Numbered from the stretch's first letter, positions 1-7,288 are shown. The stretch is DNA of 12,825 nt from DASPXY01 sp038227745 (GCA_038227745.1 JBBRPS010000232.1:1-12825), one strand, 5' to 3'. Notes: generated by a model not told the origin, from the letters alone. Numbers and translations are program-made.

Positions 1-14
1 CCCAGGGGCGACCC

Positions 15-68
15 ACACAAGCCCGACGCGCCAGCGAGGAACCCCTCGCTGGCGCGTCGGGCTTGTGT
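15..68. repeat. 25-bp perfect inverted repeat (hairpin) after mqnE
   Basis: The arms 15-39 and 44-68 are exact reverse complements (25 bp) separated by the 4-nt loop aacc. It lies 19 nt past the mqnE stop codon. The stem is very GC-rich and would form a very stable hairpin in RNA from either strand. There is no T-run after it on the minus strand, so it is not a classical intrinsic terminator, although it could stop or protect the mqnE transcript. I associate this type of element with dispersed repeats between genes in planctomycete genomes; that is recollection and was not tested here. Confidence 0.85.
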
Positions 69-87
69 CGTTTGTCCGTCGTGCCTG

Positions 88-1227
88 TTACCCGCCGACC
101 GCAGCCAGCGCCCGTCCGGCCTGCCACTGTTCCCCCTCGCGCACGACCTCGCGATACAGTGTGTCGCGCTCGACCGGCACGCGCCCCGCCTCCTCGATCA
201 GCCGGCGGATCTCCGCCACGCTCATCTCCTGCGGCGATTCCGAGCCGGCATCGTGGTAAATCTTCTCATGCACCACGGTGCCGTCGAGGTCGTCGGCGCC
301 GAACCCCTGCGCCAGCTGCGCCGTCTTGATGCCCAGCATGACCCAGTACGCCTTGATGTGCGGGAAGTTGTCGAGCATCAGCCGGCTCACCGCCATCGTG
401 CGCAGGTCCATCAGCACGCTCGGCTTCTGCAGGTGGGAGAGGCCGGTGTTGTCGGGGTGGAAGGCGAGCGGGATGAAGGTCTGGAAGCCGCCGGTCTGGT
501 CCTGCAGTTCACGCAGGCGGCACAGGTGGTCGATGCGGTGGTGCGGCTTCTCGATGTGGCCGTAGAGCATGGTCGCGTTGGAGCGCAGGCCCAGCTCGTG
601 CGCCTCGCGGTGAGTGCGGATCCAGGCGTCGGCGTCGGCCTTGTGCTCGCAGATGCGGTCGCGCACCTCGGGGTGGAAGATCTCGGCGCCGCCGCCCGGC
701 AAGCTGCCCAGTCCCGCTTCCTTGAACTCGGCGAGCAGGTCGCGCGTCGGCCGGCCCGTCAGGCGCGCGAACCAGTCCCACTCGACCGCCGTGTACGCCT
801 TGAGGTGCAGCCGCGAGTGCGCCTGGTGGATGATGCGGACGACGTTGAGATACCAGTCGTAGGGCAGCTGGTGGTGCAGGCCGCCGACGATGTGCAGTTC
901 GGTGGCGCCGCGGCGGTCGGCCTCGGCGGCGCGTTCGAGGATCTGCGCGTCGCTCATCACGTAGCCCTTGGGGCTCTTGAGGTCGGCCCGGAAGGCGCAG
1001 AAGGTGCAGCGGTAGACGCAGACGTTCGTCGGGTTGAGGTGCGTGTTGACGTTGTAGTAGGTAAACTTGCCGTTCTTGCGCTCGCGCACCGTGTTGGCCA
1101 GCTCGCCGAGGGTGAACAGGTCGGCGTGCTCTTCGAGGTAAAGGCCGTCCTCGAAGGAGAGGCGTTCGCCAATTTCGACCTTGGTGCGGATGGCGGAGAG
1201 ACGGGTATCGGCAATGGGTGGGGTCAT
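88..1227 (-). CDS. mqnE: Aminofutalosine synthase MqnE (radical SAM)
   Basis: This 379-aa protein is predicted to join the enolpyruvyl side chain of 3-(1-carboxyvinyloxy)benzoate to the adenosyl radical from SAM, giving aminofutalosine, an early step of the futalosine route to menaquinone in the cytoplasm. The radical-SAM cluster motif C70-x3-C74-x2-C77 is visible, followed by the family blocks VGGLHHQLPYDWY (about 114-126) and LPGGGAEIF (about 176-184). Length and block order fit MqnE rather than MqnC or the F420 enzyme CofH, its closest relatives. The ATG at 1225-1227 is preceded by GAGGA at a spacing of about 6 nt, and the stop is TAA. No other mqn genes are in the window, so the pathway genes appear scattered. 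A strong hairpin follows the stop. Confidence 0.9.
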   Translation of the reverse strand: MTPPIADTRLSAIRTKVEIGERLSFEDGLYLEEHADLFTLGELANTVRERKNGKFTYYNVNTHLNPTNVCVYRCTFCAFRADLKSPKGYVMSDAQILERAAEADRRGATELHIVGGLHHQLPYDWYLNVVRIIHQAHSRLHLKAYTAVEWDWFARLTGRPTRDLLAEFKEAGLGSLPGGGAEIFHPEVRDRICEHKADADAWIRTHREAHELGLRSNATMLYGHIEKPHHRIDHLCRLRELQDQTGGFQTFIPLAFHPDNTGLSHLQKPSVLMDLRTMAVSRLMLDNFPHIKAYWVMLGIKTAQLAQGFGADDLDGTVVHEKIYHDAGSESPQEMSVAEIRRLIEEAGRVPVERDTLYREVVREGEQWQAGRALAAVGG

Positions 1228-1315
1228 GATTGTCCTCGTGAGCGGGCGTGTCTCCTCATGGGCATTGTAGGGGGGATGCGCTTGTTTTTCTAGCTCCTGA
1301 AAGTTCAGAAAGCCG

Positions 1316-1347
1316 CATGGGCAACCTCTCTGGACCGCTTGCCCATG
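1316..1347. repeat. Inverted repeat upstream of toxin-antitoxin pair
   Basis: The 9-bp arms catgggcaa (1316-1324) and ttgcccatg (1339-1347) are perfectly complementary around a 14-nt spacer and end 53 bp before the antitoxin start. Phd/ParE-type operons are normally repressed by antitoxin binding to palindromes near the promoter, so this is a candidate operator. A weak -10-like TAGGAT follows at 1355-1360, but no good -35 is seen at the right distance. The regulatory role is inferred from position only. Confidence 0.35.
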
Positions 1348-1400
1348 GCGAGGGTAGGATGGTGGCGGTACAACGATCCAACGACACAGAGGCGACCATC

Positions 1401-1688
1401 ATGGCAATCAGCCTTGCTGAGGATGTCAAGACCGTTGAAGACCTGGAGGCCGCGCCGCGAAAGCTGCTGGAACAGGCCCGCGCGACCGGCCGCCCGGTAG
1501 TCATTGCCGAGGCAGGCAAACCGTCCGTGGTCGTGCTGACGGCGGAACGGTACGAATGGCTGATCCACCTGCTCAACCTGTCCCACATGCTGAACGAGGG
1601 CATGGAGGATCTGCGAGCGGGGAGGGTCAAGTCGGTGGAGGATGTCTTCAAGGAGCTGGGCCTTGGCAAAAAAAAGGTGGCGCGTTGA
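1401..1688 (+). CDS. Phd/YefM-type antitoxin
   Basis: This 95-aa protein reads like a Phd/YefM antitoxin. An N-terminal DNA-binding half contains TVEDLEAAPRKLLEQARATG and then RPVVIAEAGKPSVVVLTAERYEWL, the block in which family members place a strand-helix fold after 'pvvit.nGkp.avl'. The acidic/helical C-terminal tail (about 60-95) would wrap the toxin. The reading frame is open further upstream to 1248, but I chose the ATG at 1401 because the family consensus begins there and AGAGG (1388-1392) sits 8 nt before it. It overlaps the toxin gene downstream, the standard order antitoxin then toxin. Expected role: neutralise the toxin and repress the operon. Family-level assignment is confident; the exact subfamily (Phd or YefM) is not. 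Confidence 0.85.
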   Translation: MAISLAEDVKTVEDLEAAPRKLLEQARATGRPVVIAEAGKPSVVVLTAERYEWLIHLLNLSHMLNEGMEDLRAGRVKSVEDVFKELGLGKKKVAR

Positions 1689-2010
1689 GTTCACCGCCGC
1701 CGCCAACCGTGACCTGCACGCCATCCGTGATTTCATCAGTCAGGATCGGCCGGCCGCGGCAGCGCGGTGGTTGCGCGAAGTGCGGCGGCGGATTGAGCTG
1801 CTGAAGACCGTGCCCCTGGGCTTCGAGGCCATCCCCGAGGCGCCGGAGGTGGCGCTGCCGCTCCGCCACCTCATTTACGGGAACTATCGCATCGTCTACC
1901 TCGTCGATGACGAGCGGGTAAGCATTATCCGCATCGTCCATGCCGCTCGCCTGCTGACCCCCGGCCTGCTCGGCCTCGAGCCGCCTGAGACTCCGGCGCC
2001 GTCCGAGTAA
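1663..2010 (+). CDS. ParE/RelE-superfamily toxin
   Basis: About 115 aa with the layout of the RelE/ParE toxin superfamily: an N-terminal strand RWRVEFTAAANRDL, two helices (IRDFISQDRPAAAARWLREVRRRIELL), then LRHLIYGNYRIVYLVDDERVSIIRIVHAARLL, which carries the conserved R-x4-Y-x2-YRI-x-Y core and the closing strand. The spacing of the helices and the 'HAAR' ending look more ParE-like (gyrase poison) than RelE-like (mRNA cleavage); this is inference. I place the start at TTG 1663 because AGGAG (1651-1655) lies 7 nt upstream and the family consensus starts there. The alternative is ATG 1642, whose only purine-rich stretch is 1 nt away. The 26-nt overlap with the antitoxin suggests coupled translation. 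Confidence 0.8.
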   Translation: MAKKRWRVEFTAAANRDLHAIRDFISQDRPAAAARWLREVRRRIELLKTVPLGFEAIPEAPEVALPLRHLIYGNYRIVYLVDDERVSIIRIVHAARLLTPGLLGLEPPETPAPSE

Positions 2011-2027
2011 TCGCTCTCACACCGCCG

Positions 2028-2627
2028 TCACGGGTTCTGTGGCGCCGACAGCCCCTCGCCGGGCAGGAAGAAGAGTTCCGCCACACGGCAGCGAAACTCC
2101 GGCAGCACGTCGCCGCCCGTCAACTCCTCATCCTCCTCAATGACCTGCGGCAGCTGGTTCGGTCGGTACACGGTGACGGTCCGCCCGACAGGGTCCACGA
2201 GCCACACCAGCGGGATGCCATGCGTCAGGAACAGGGTGATCCGCTGCGTGACCTTGCCCCACTGGTCGTTGGGCGAAAGCACCTCGATGGCCAGTGCCGG
2301 GGACCGATCCGGATACTTCGTGTCCAGGTCGTCGTAACGCCGAACGTCGCCATAGAGTACAACGTCGGGGCCGCGCACTGTGTCGGGGTCGCGCTCCAGG
2401 ATCAGGTCGGTGTCGTTGCTGCAGACGTAGCCCTTGCGCTGCTGGAACGTGAAGTTGCCCAGGATGCGGGCGACGTTGCCGCAGATGAAGCCGTGGCGTT
2501 CGCCGGGTCGAGACATCTCCACGACCTTTCCCCGGTCCATCTCGAAGTGCCGGTCGCGGTTCTCCGGGCGGCCGGCCCACGCGAAGAACTCCTCGGCGGT
2601 CATCCGGTCCGTCATTACGGTACTCAT
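2028..2627 (-). CDS. Uma2 family endonuclease-fold protein (DUF820)
   Basis: This 199-aa protein matches the Uma2/DUF820 family, a PD-(D/E)XK nuclease-fold group very abundant in cyanobacteria and planctomycetes and of uncertain cellular role. Visible signatures are the N-terminal MTAEEFFAW block, HFEMDRGKVVEMS (28-39), GPDVVLY with the acidic residue D88, ALAIEVLSPNDQW with E115, K125 in the following helix, and GIPLVWLVDP-x-GRTVTVYRP (138-155). The order E...D...ExV...K fits the active site of the fold. AAAGGA lies about 5 nt before the ATG at 2625-2627. The gene converges on the toxin gene with a 17-bp gap that shows no terminator. Endonuclease activity is inferred from fold alone. Confidence 0.85.
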   Translation of the reverse strand: MSTVMTDRMTAEEFFAWAGRPENRDRHFEMDRGKVVEMSRPGERHGFICGNVARILGNFTFQQRKGYVCSNDTDLILERDPDTVRGPDVVLYGDVRRYDDLDTKYPDRSPALAIEVLSPNDQWGKVTQRITLFLTHGIPLVWLVDPVGRTVTVYRPNQLPQVIEEDEELTGGDVLPEFRCRVAELFFLPGEGLSAPQNP

Positions 2628-2639
2628 GCCGGTCCTTTC

Positions 2640-2750
2640 TCAACCTCCGTGTTTCCGCAGTTCGACCGTCAGCGGCTGCCCGTCCAGCTTCACGATCACC
2701 TGGCGGTCGTCTCCGCCCTCGGGAGCGCCGTGCTCAAGGGCCGCAGCTCT
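2640..2750 (-). pseudogene. Decayed copy of the ileS 3' end
   Basis: Read on the minus strand directly after the TAG that ends the cysteine-rich gene, and in the same frame, this stretch has 36 sense codons ending in TGA. It encodes VKLDGQPLTVEL near its end, nearly the same as VKVDGQPLTIEL at the C-terminus of IleS. At the DNA level 2658-2694 matches 3101-3137 at 33 of 37 positions. There is no start codon and no ribosome binding site of its own. It ends 12 nt before the Uma2 gene. I read it as a duplicated and decayed tail of ileS; the alternative is read-through of the TAG into this extension. Confidence 0.55.
2658..2694 (-). repeat. Direct repeat of ileS tail (copy 1)
   Basis: This 37-nt segment matches 3101-3137, inside the last codons of ileS, at 33 of 37 positions with no gaps. 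Similarity fades beyond it. Together the two copies bracket the small cysteine-rich gene in the same orientation. Confidence 0.7.
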
Positions 2751-3056
2751 CTACTCTTCTTCGTCCTTGTCCTCTTGCATGACTCTCTGCCTGCGGCGCA
2801 CGAGTTCCGACGCACCCGGGTGGCTCATCCATTGAAAAACGGCGTCGAAGACCTCCTCGATCTCGGTGACGCCCGAGCATGCCCTCACTTTGATCCGGGC
2901 GCCGCACCTGGGGCACTGCGCGTAGAATTCAAAGGGGGAGACGGCGAACACCTGACCGCAATGCTCCACTTCGCGCTTCAGGGGGAAGGCCTTGATCTTC
3001 CCGATGAGGCCGCAGGGGATGGCGATGGCTTCGGGGTTGTTGGGCTTCATGTTCAT
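2751..3056 (-). CDS. Small cysteine-rich protein, unknown function
   Basis: I do not recognise this 101-aa protein. It has five cysteines, including a CPRCG knuckle (C48, C51) preceded by an isolated C33 (HCG) and followed by C60, so a treble-clef or zinc-ribbon metal site is plausible. The N-terminal half is strand-like and the C-terminal part (about 63-101) is helical and ends in an acidic tail EDKDEEE. The frame can start at TTG 3068, but I prefer ATG 3056 (or ATG 3050), since no convincing Shine-Dalgarno supports the TTG. It starts 23 nt after the ileS stop on the same strand, so it is probably co-transcribed with ileS. Both flanks carry a copy of the ileS tail, which suggests that it was inserted. 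Confidence 0.6.
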   Translation of the reverse strand: MNMKPNNPEAIAIPCGLIGKIKAFPLKREVEHCGQVFAVSPFEFYAQCPRCGARIKVRACSGVTEIEEVFDAVFQWMSHPGASELVRRRQRVMQEDKDEEE

Positions 3057-3079
3057 CCGATCCGTCAAAGCAGGAGCGC

Positions 3080-6000
3080 TCAGGCTTTCGCCGCCCTGAA
3101 CAGTTCAATCGTGAGCGGCTGCCCGTCCACCTTCACGCACGCCCGGTGGGCGCCTTCTCCCAGCGGCCGGCTCGCCCACTCGGCGACCAACGTCTCACTG
3201 CCGAGGTAGTCGCGGTGCGCCGCGATCGCCTGCGGCAGCGCCGGCGCCTCGGTATGCAGGTATAACACGATCCGGTCTTCCATCTCCAGTCCGGCGTCCT
3301 TGCGCGCCTGCTGGACGTGCCGCACCACCTCGCGCGCCATGCCCTCGCCGGCCAGTTCCTCGGTGACGCGCACGTCGAGGGCGACCTGCGTGCTCCCGTC
3401 CACCACGCCCGCCCAACCCTCCGCGGCAACGTTCTGCACCACGACGTCGGCCGGCTCCAGCGTCACCGCGCCGCCGGGGCAGTTCAGCTCGAACGGCTCG
3501 CCGGCGCTGACCTTTGCCATGATCGGCGCCGGGTCCGTCGCGGCCAGGGCCGCCACCACCTCCTTGAGCCGCGGACCGAACTTCGGCCCGAGCGTCTTCA
3601 TGTTGGGCCGGACCTCCTGCCGCAGCAGCGGACCGTTGCCGTTGTCGTGCAGGGCGACGTGCTTGATGTTCAGCTCCTCCTGGATCTGGTCGGCGAAGCG
3701 CTCGACCGCCCGACGCACGCTCTCCTCACCCGCCTGCACCCGGAGTTCGGCGAGCGGCTGCCGCACCTTGATCTTGACCGTGTTCCGCGCCGCCGAGCCG
3801 AGCGAGACGAGATCCAGCAGGGCGTCCATGTCCGCGGACAGCGTCTCGTCGATCAGGTCTTCCTTGACCTCGGGGAAGGGCGACAGGTGAACGCTCTCGG
3901 CCCGGCCCGCGACACCCTGCGTTAGGTTCTGGTACATCGTCTCGCTCAGAAACGGCACCACCGGGGCGAACAGCTTCGTCAGCGTCAGCAGCACTTCGTA
4001 GAGCGTCTGATAGGCCGCCGGCTTGTCGGCTCCCTTCTCGCTCTTCCAGAAGCGGCGGCGGTTACGGCGGACGTACCAGTTGCTCAGGCGGTCGTCCACG
4101 AATTTCTCGGCCTCCAGGCAGAACGCCTGCACGTTGAACTTCGCGAACTCCGCGCGCGCCTTCTTCACCAGCACCTGCAGGTCGGACAGGATCCAGCGGT
4201 CGATGTCCGGCCGCTGCTGTACCGGCACCTGCGGTGCCGCCATATCGAAGCCTCCCCGTTCGGGCGGGATGCGCGCGTTGTTGCAGAAGAAGGCGTAGGT
4301 GTTCCACAACTTCAGGAAGAACCGGGCGCGCAGCTCGTTCGCCGGGTGCGGACCGAAGTTGATGTTCGCCGCCGGATTGTGCCGGGCGTACATCCAGCGG
4401 AGCACGTCCGCGCCCATCGGCGGGTACTTGGCCAGAAGCACCGTGACCGACTTGCCTTCCTCCTCAATCTCGCCCACCTTCAATTCCTGGGCCAGGTCCG
4501 GGAGCGGGGATTTCAGAGCGGCTTCGGGCGATTCTCCCGGCTTCAGCTTGCGCGCGTGTCCCTTCGCGTCGCGCACGGCAAGCCAGTAACCCTCGTCGGC
4601 CGCCCCCTCAAAGGGGATGGCGTTGCCCTTCGACTTATGCATCTCGCTGCCGTTCTCGTCGCGCACCAGGGCATGGCCGAGTAGTACCTTGAACGGCACC
4701 CGCCCTGTCATCATCGTGCTCATGGCGAGGATGGCGTAGAACCAGTTGCGGAACTGGCCGGGAAGCGACTCGGTGATGAAGTCCGCCGGGAACCACTCCT
4801 CCCAGTATTTGCGGTCGCGGTTGTAGCCCACGGTCGAGTACGGCACGATGCCGGCGTCCAGCCAAGGATTGCCCACGTCGGGGACGCGGCTCGCCTTGCC
4901 GCCGCACTTCGTACACTTCACCTTCACCTGGTCGATCCACGGCCGGTGCGGGGTGTGGCCCTCGAACTCCTGCCAGCCCTCGACGGCGCGCTCCTTCAGC
5001 TCTGCACGGCCGCCGATCACGTCGAAGGCCCCGCACGACTCGCACACCCAGATTGGCAGCGCCAGGCCCCAGAAGCGCTTCTTGGAGATCATCCAGTCGC
5101 CCATGTTGCGCAGCCAGTCCAGCTCGCGCGCCTTGCCGTTGATCGCCTCGGGCAGGAACGTCGCCTGCTCGGTGACGCGCATGATCTCCTCGCGCCACTT
5201 CATGTCGATGAACCACTCGTCCACCAGGCGGAACAGCAGTTCCGTCTTGCAGCGCCAGCAGTGCGGGTAGCTGTGCGGGTACTTCTCGACCGCCAGCAGC
5301 AGGCCCTTTTCCTCCAGGTTCGCCAGGATCCAGTCCACGGTCGCGGGGTCGATGGCCGACTTGCCTTCCAGCGGGCCGAAGCCTGGCACAAACACGCCCT
5401 CCTCGTCGAGCGGCGCGATCGGCACGAGCTTCTGCTCCTTGCTCAGGAGGAAGTCCTCCTTGCCGCAGCCCGGCGCGGTGTGGACAATGCCCGTGCCCTC
5501 GACCGCGCCGACCGCGTCCCACGCGATGACGCGGTGGACCGCCCGCGCCGGCTCGTTCGGCCCCCAGCCCTGTTTGAGGACCACGTCGGCGATCTCGGCC
5601 GGGTAGCCCGCGGGGTGGTTCTGGGCCGGCAACTCGTCGAACGGCCCGTCATACCTCCAACCGAGCATTTCCTTGCCGGATAACTCGCCGATCACCTCGA
5701 AGCCGCTTTTGTCCTTCTCCTTGAAAATCTGTTCGAGCGACTTGAGCTTGGGCACGCCCTCGACCCACTCCTTGCGCTTGAACTCCTCCTCCTTGCGGTG
5801 CGCCGTCAGGGCGCCCTTCGCGAGGTAGTAAACCTGGCCGCGGTGGCGGACCTTGACGTAGGTGAGGTTCGGGTTCACCGCGGCGGCGACGTTGCTGCTG
5901 AGCGTCCAGGGCGTGGTGGTCCAGACGAGAAGGTTTTCGCCGGGCCGGTCGCGCAGGGGAAAGCGCACGAAGACGGCGCGGTGCGCGACGAGCTGATAGC

Positions 6001-6649
6001 CTTCGTGCATCTCCATCTGGCTGAGGCCGACGGCGCAGCGCGGACACCACGGCATGGCATCGTAACCGCGGTAGACGAGACCGCGGTCGTGGCACTTCTT
6101 GAGGAAGGTCCAGATCGTGTAATTATTTTCCTCCGACATGGTGTAATAGCTGCGTCGCTGGTCCGGCGGCTTCTGCCAGTCCTCGGCGCGGTCCCAGTCC
6201 ATCCAGTAGCCCAGGCGGATCGACTGCTCGGTCTGCCGTCGGGCGAACTTGTCCACGCGCTGCTTGCAGAGCTGGACGAAGTGGTCGATACTGGCAAAGC
6301 GGTCGCCGGGGACGAGGTTCTCGATGTCGCGCTTGGAGCGCAGTTTGAGTTCCTTTTCGACCTCGACCTCGACCCAGAGACCCTGGCAGTCGAAGCCGTT
6401 CTGATAGCGCTCTTCATGGCCGGTCATGGCGAAGAAGCGCTGGTAGGCGTCCTTGTAGGTACGGCCCCAGGCGTGGTGAACGCCCATGGGATTATTCGCG
6501 GTGATCGGGCCATCGAGGAAGGACCACTTCGGCTTGCCGCGGTTCTGTTCGCGCAGCTTGTCGAAGGCGCCGGTGCGCTGCCAGAATTCGAGGACGGCCC
6601 GCTCCTGGGCGGGAAAGTCCACCTGCGTGTCCACCTTGTCGAACGGCAT
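3080..6649 (-). CDS. ileS: Isoleucyl-tRNA synthetase with GXHH signature
   Basis: This protein of about 1189 aa charges tRNA-Ile with isoleucine using ATP. The Rossmann fold starts near residue 40. The class I 'HIGH' position reads GVHH (56-59, in NPMGVHHAWGRTYKD) instead of HxGH, with first and third residues swapped. The editing (CP1) domain follows with TTTPWTLSSN (244-253), then WLRNMGDWMISKKRFWG, and the 'KMSKS' loop reads EMHKS (669-673). Four CxxC pairs are visible (near 202, 464, 536 and 579). The C-terminal third is the helical anticodon-binding region. I chose ATG 6649, with GAGGGG 7 nt upstream, over ATG 6667, which has no Shine-Dalgarno. Swapped GXHH enzymes are known for strong mupirocin resistance (IleRS2 of Priestia megaterium). 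Whether this genome has a second ileS cannot be seen here. Confidence 0.93.
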   Translation of the reverse strand: MPFDKVDTQVDFPAQERAVLEFWQRTGAFDKLREQNRGKPKWSFLDGPITANNPMGVHHAWGRTYKDAYQRFFAMTGHEERYQNGFDCQGLWVEVEVEKELKLRSKRDIENLVPGDRFASIDHFVQLCKQRVDKFARRQTEQSIRLGYWMDWDRAEDWQKPPDQRRSYYTMSEENNYTIWTFLKKCHDRGLVYRGYDAMPWCPRCAVGLSQMEMHEGYQLVAHRAVFVRFPLRDRPGENLLVWTTTPWTLSSNVAAAVNPNLTYVKVRHRGQVYYLAKGALTAHRKEEEFKRKEWVEGVPKLKSLEQIFKEKDKSGFEVIGELSGKEMLGWRYDGPFDELPAQNHPAGYPAEIADVVLKQGWGPNEPARAVHRVIAWDAVGAVEGTGIVHTAPGCGKEDFLLSKEQKLVPIAPLDEEGVFVPGFGPLEGKSAIDPATVDWILANLEEKGLLLAVEKYPHSYPHCWRCKTELLFRLVDEWFIDMKWREEIMRVTEQATFLPEAINGKARELDWLRNMGDWMISKKRFWGLALPIWVCESCGAFDVIGGRAELKERAVEGWQEFEGHTPHRPWIDQVKVKCTKCGGKASRVPDVGNPWLDAGIVPYSTVGYNRDRKYWEEWFPADFITESLPGQFRNWFYAILAMSTMMTGRVPFKVLLGHALVRDENGSEMHKSKGNAIPFEGAADEGYWLAVRDAKGHARKLKPGESPEAALKSPLPDLAQELKVGEIEEEGKSVTVLLAKYPPMGADVLRWMYARHNPAANINFGPHPANELRARFFLKLWNTYAFFCNNARIPPERGGFDMAAPQVPVQQRPDIDRWILSDLQVLVKKARAEFAKFNVQAFCLEAEKFVDDRLSNWYVRRNRRRFWKSEKGADKPAAYQTLYEVLLTLTKLFAPVVPFLSETMYQNLTQGVAGRAESVHLSPFPEVKEDLIDETLSADMDALLDLVSLGSAARNTVKIKVRQPLAELRVQAGEESVRRAVERFADQIQEELNIKHVALHDNGNGPLLRQEVRPNMKTLGPKFGPRLKEVVAALAATDPAPIMAKVSAGEPFELNCPGGAVTLEPADVVVQNVAAEGWAGVVDGSTQVALDVRVTEELAGEGMAREVVRHVQQARKDAGLEMEDRIVLYLHTEAPALPQAIAAHRDYLGSETLVAEWASRPLGEGAHRACVKVDGQPLTIELFRAAKA
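3101..3137 (-). repeat. Direct repeat of ileS tail (copy 2, inside ileS)
   Basis: This is the functional copy, encoding VKVDGQPLTIEL at the C-terminus of IleS. It is repeated with four mismatches at 2658-2694, beyond the cysteine-rich gene. Confidence 0.7.
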
Positions 6650-7031
6650 GTCTGCACCCCTCGTCATGGGTCGAAAGAGTTCATCTTACTGGACCGACGG
6701 GATACAGGAATGGGTTCGGGGATGGCGTCCCATGGCGCCGGCCTGGCGACGCGCTGCCGGCCAGCCACCAAAAATGGAACTGGGAGTCTGTTCTTGAAGG
6801 GGGGTCAACGGTGGATCGCCCCCAGCCGGGGGCGGGGTGAGGCGGCTTGCCGCGCAGCGTGCCAAATCGGCTGGTCGGTTGGCACGGAACTGTCTTCGCC
6901 GCAAGTTATAGGAAAATAATGTCTTGCGCCGAGCCGGCCAGAGCAGCGTGCCAACGTGCCAGGGGTATGCCCCGGCCCGCCAAGGCTCTGGGCAAGCAGC
7001 ACAATCCCCTCCCCCACCCTTTGGGAACAGA
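6650..7031. other. Non-coding stretch with short inverted repeats
   Basis: I see no convincing gene in this stretch of about 380 bp; frames open across it have no family resemblance. It contains a GC hairpin (arms 6817-6823 and 6828-6834, loop agcc), an 8-bp inverted repeat cgtgccaa/ttggcacg (6858-6886), and a 6-bp pair cgcaag/cttgcg (6900-6928). There is also a 12-nt direct repeat, gcagcgtgccaa, at 6854 and 6943. It must hold the ileS promoter, but I cannot pick one with confidence. It is also the place where the rest of the truncated restriction gene would have been. Confidence 0.6.
6858..6886. repeat. cgtgccaa inverted repeat
   Basis: The perfect 8-bp arms 6858-6865 and 6879-6886 flank a 13-nt loop. 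The same octamer recurs at 6947-6954 and as cgtgcca at 6955-6961, giving four copies within about 105 bp. It could be a protein-binding array or a remnant of a small mobile element; neither is shown. Confidence 0.4.
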
Positions 7032-7241
7032 CTATGACACCGACTTCCGCGGCGGTCCGAACTCGCGCAGCAGGGCAGTCAGGGCCGGTTCCGGCTCGAC
7101 GTAAGTCGCCTCGGCGTTGCCCTGCTGCCATCGGCCTCGCGCGGACAGGACCAGCAGCAGCTTGTGCGGGGCGCGCTGATCGCCCTGACGCCAGGTGTTC
7201 AGCTCGTCGAAACGGGCCAGGACGTGTTCCGCAGGAGCCAC
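7032..7241 (-). pseudogene. Truncated phosphorothioated-DNA-binding restriction endonuclease (N-terminal fragment)
   Basis: From a GTG at 7241, 69 codons remain. The text LARFDELNTWRQGDQRAPHKLLLVLSARGRW followed by EPALTALLREFGPPRKSV is typical of the N-terminal part of McrA-like HNH restriction enzymes that recognise phosphorothioate-modified DNA (sulfur-binding-domain proteins, normally several hundred residues). Homology stops after FGPPRKSV and a TAG follows two codons later. No sulfur-binding core or HNH motif follows in any frame toward ileS. The gene is therefore a 5' remnant broken near 7035. It points away from the adjacent three-gene system, so both may belong to one defence island. 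The family call rests on remembered consensus and should be tested by search. Confidence 0.6.
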
Positions 7242-7282
7242 CAGTGTTCTCGCGTACAGAATGCCAAATGCCGCCTCCTCGC

Positions 7283-7288
7283 TATAAT
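7283..7288 (+). promoter_or_regulatory. Candidate -10 box of the three-gene operon
   Basis: A perfect TATAAT lies 36 nt before the first gene's start region in an AT-rich pocket that is unusual for this GC-rich window. No strong -35 is present at 16-18 bp upstream (7260-7266 reads aatgcca). A purine-rich AGGAGG at 7316-7321 follows, ahead of the ATG codons at 7324 and 7327. Initiation from here would give a short leader of about 30 nt. Confidence 0.5.

Noticed and set aside
15..68. Intrinsic terminator for mqnE.
   Set aside because: The stem is strong but no U-run follows on the minus strand, so it is listed as an inverted repeat instead.
253..1293. Long plus-strand open frame (346 codons) opposite mqnE.
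   Set aside because: It is antisense to a well-supported gene, has low-complexity Val/Ala/Arg composition and no family resemblance; typical of GC-rich shadow frames.
1668..1675. Run of eight A at the antitoxin-toxin overlap containing A AAA AAG in the antitoxin frame, a classic -1 slippery site.
   Set aside because: A -1 shift leads to the third frame, not to the toxin frame, which is +1. A fusion would need a different event, so programmed frameshifting is not supported.
2220..3209. Plus-strand open frame of 329 codons across the Uma2 and cysteine-rich genes.
   Set aside because: It is antisense to genes with family motifs and covers two unrelated genes and the ileS end; no motif supports it.
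5798..6919. Plus-strand open frame of 373 codons opposite the 5' part of ileS.
   Set aside because: It lies antisense to ileS with no recognisable domain or ribosome site, and its length is explained by high GC.
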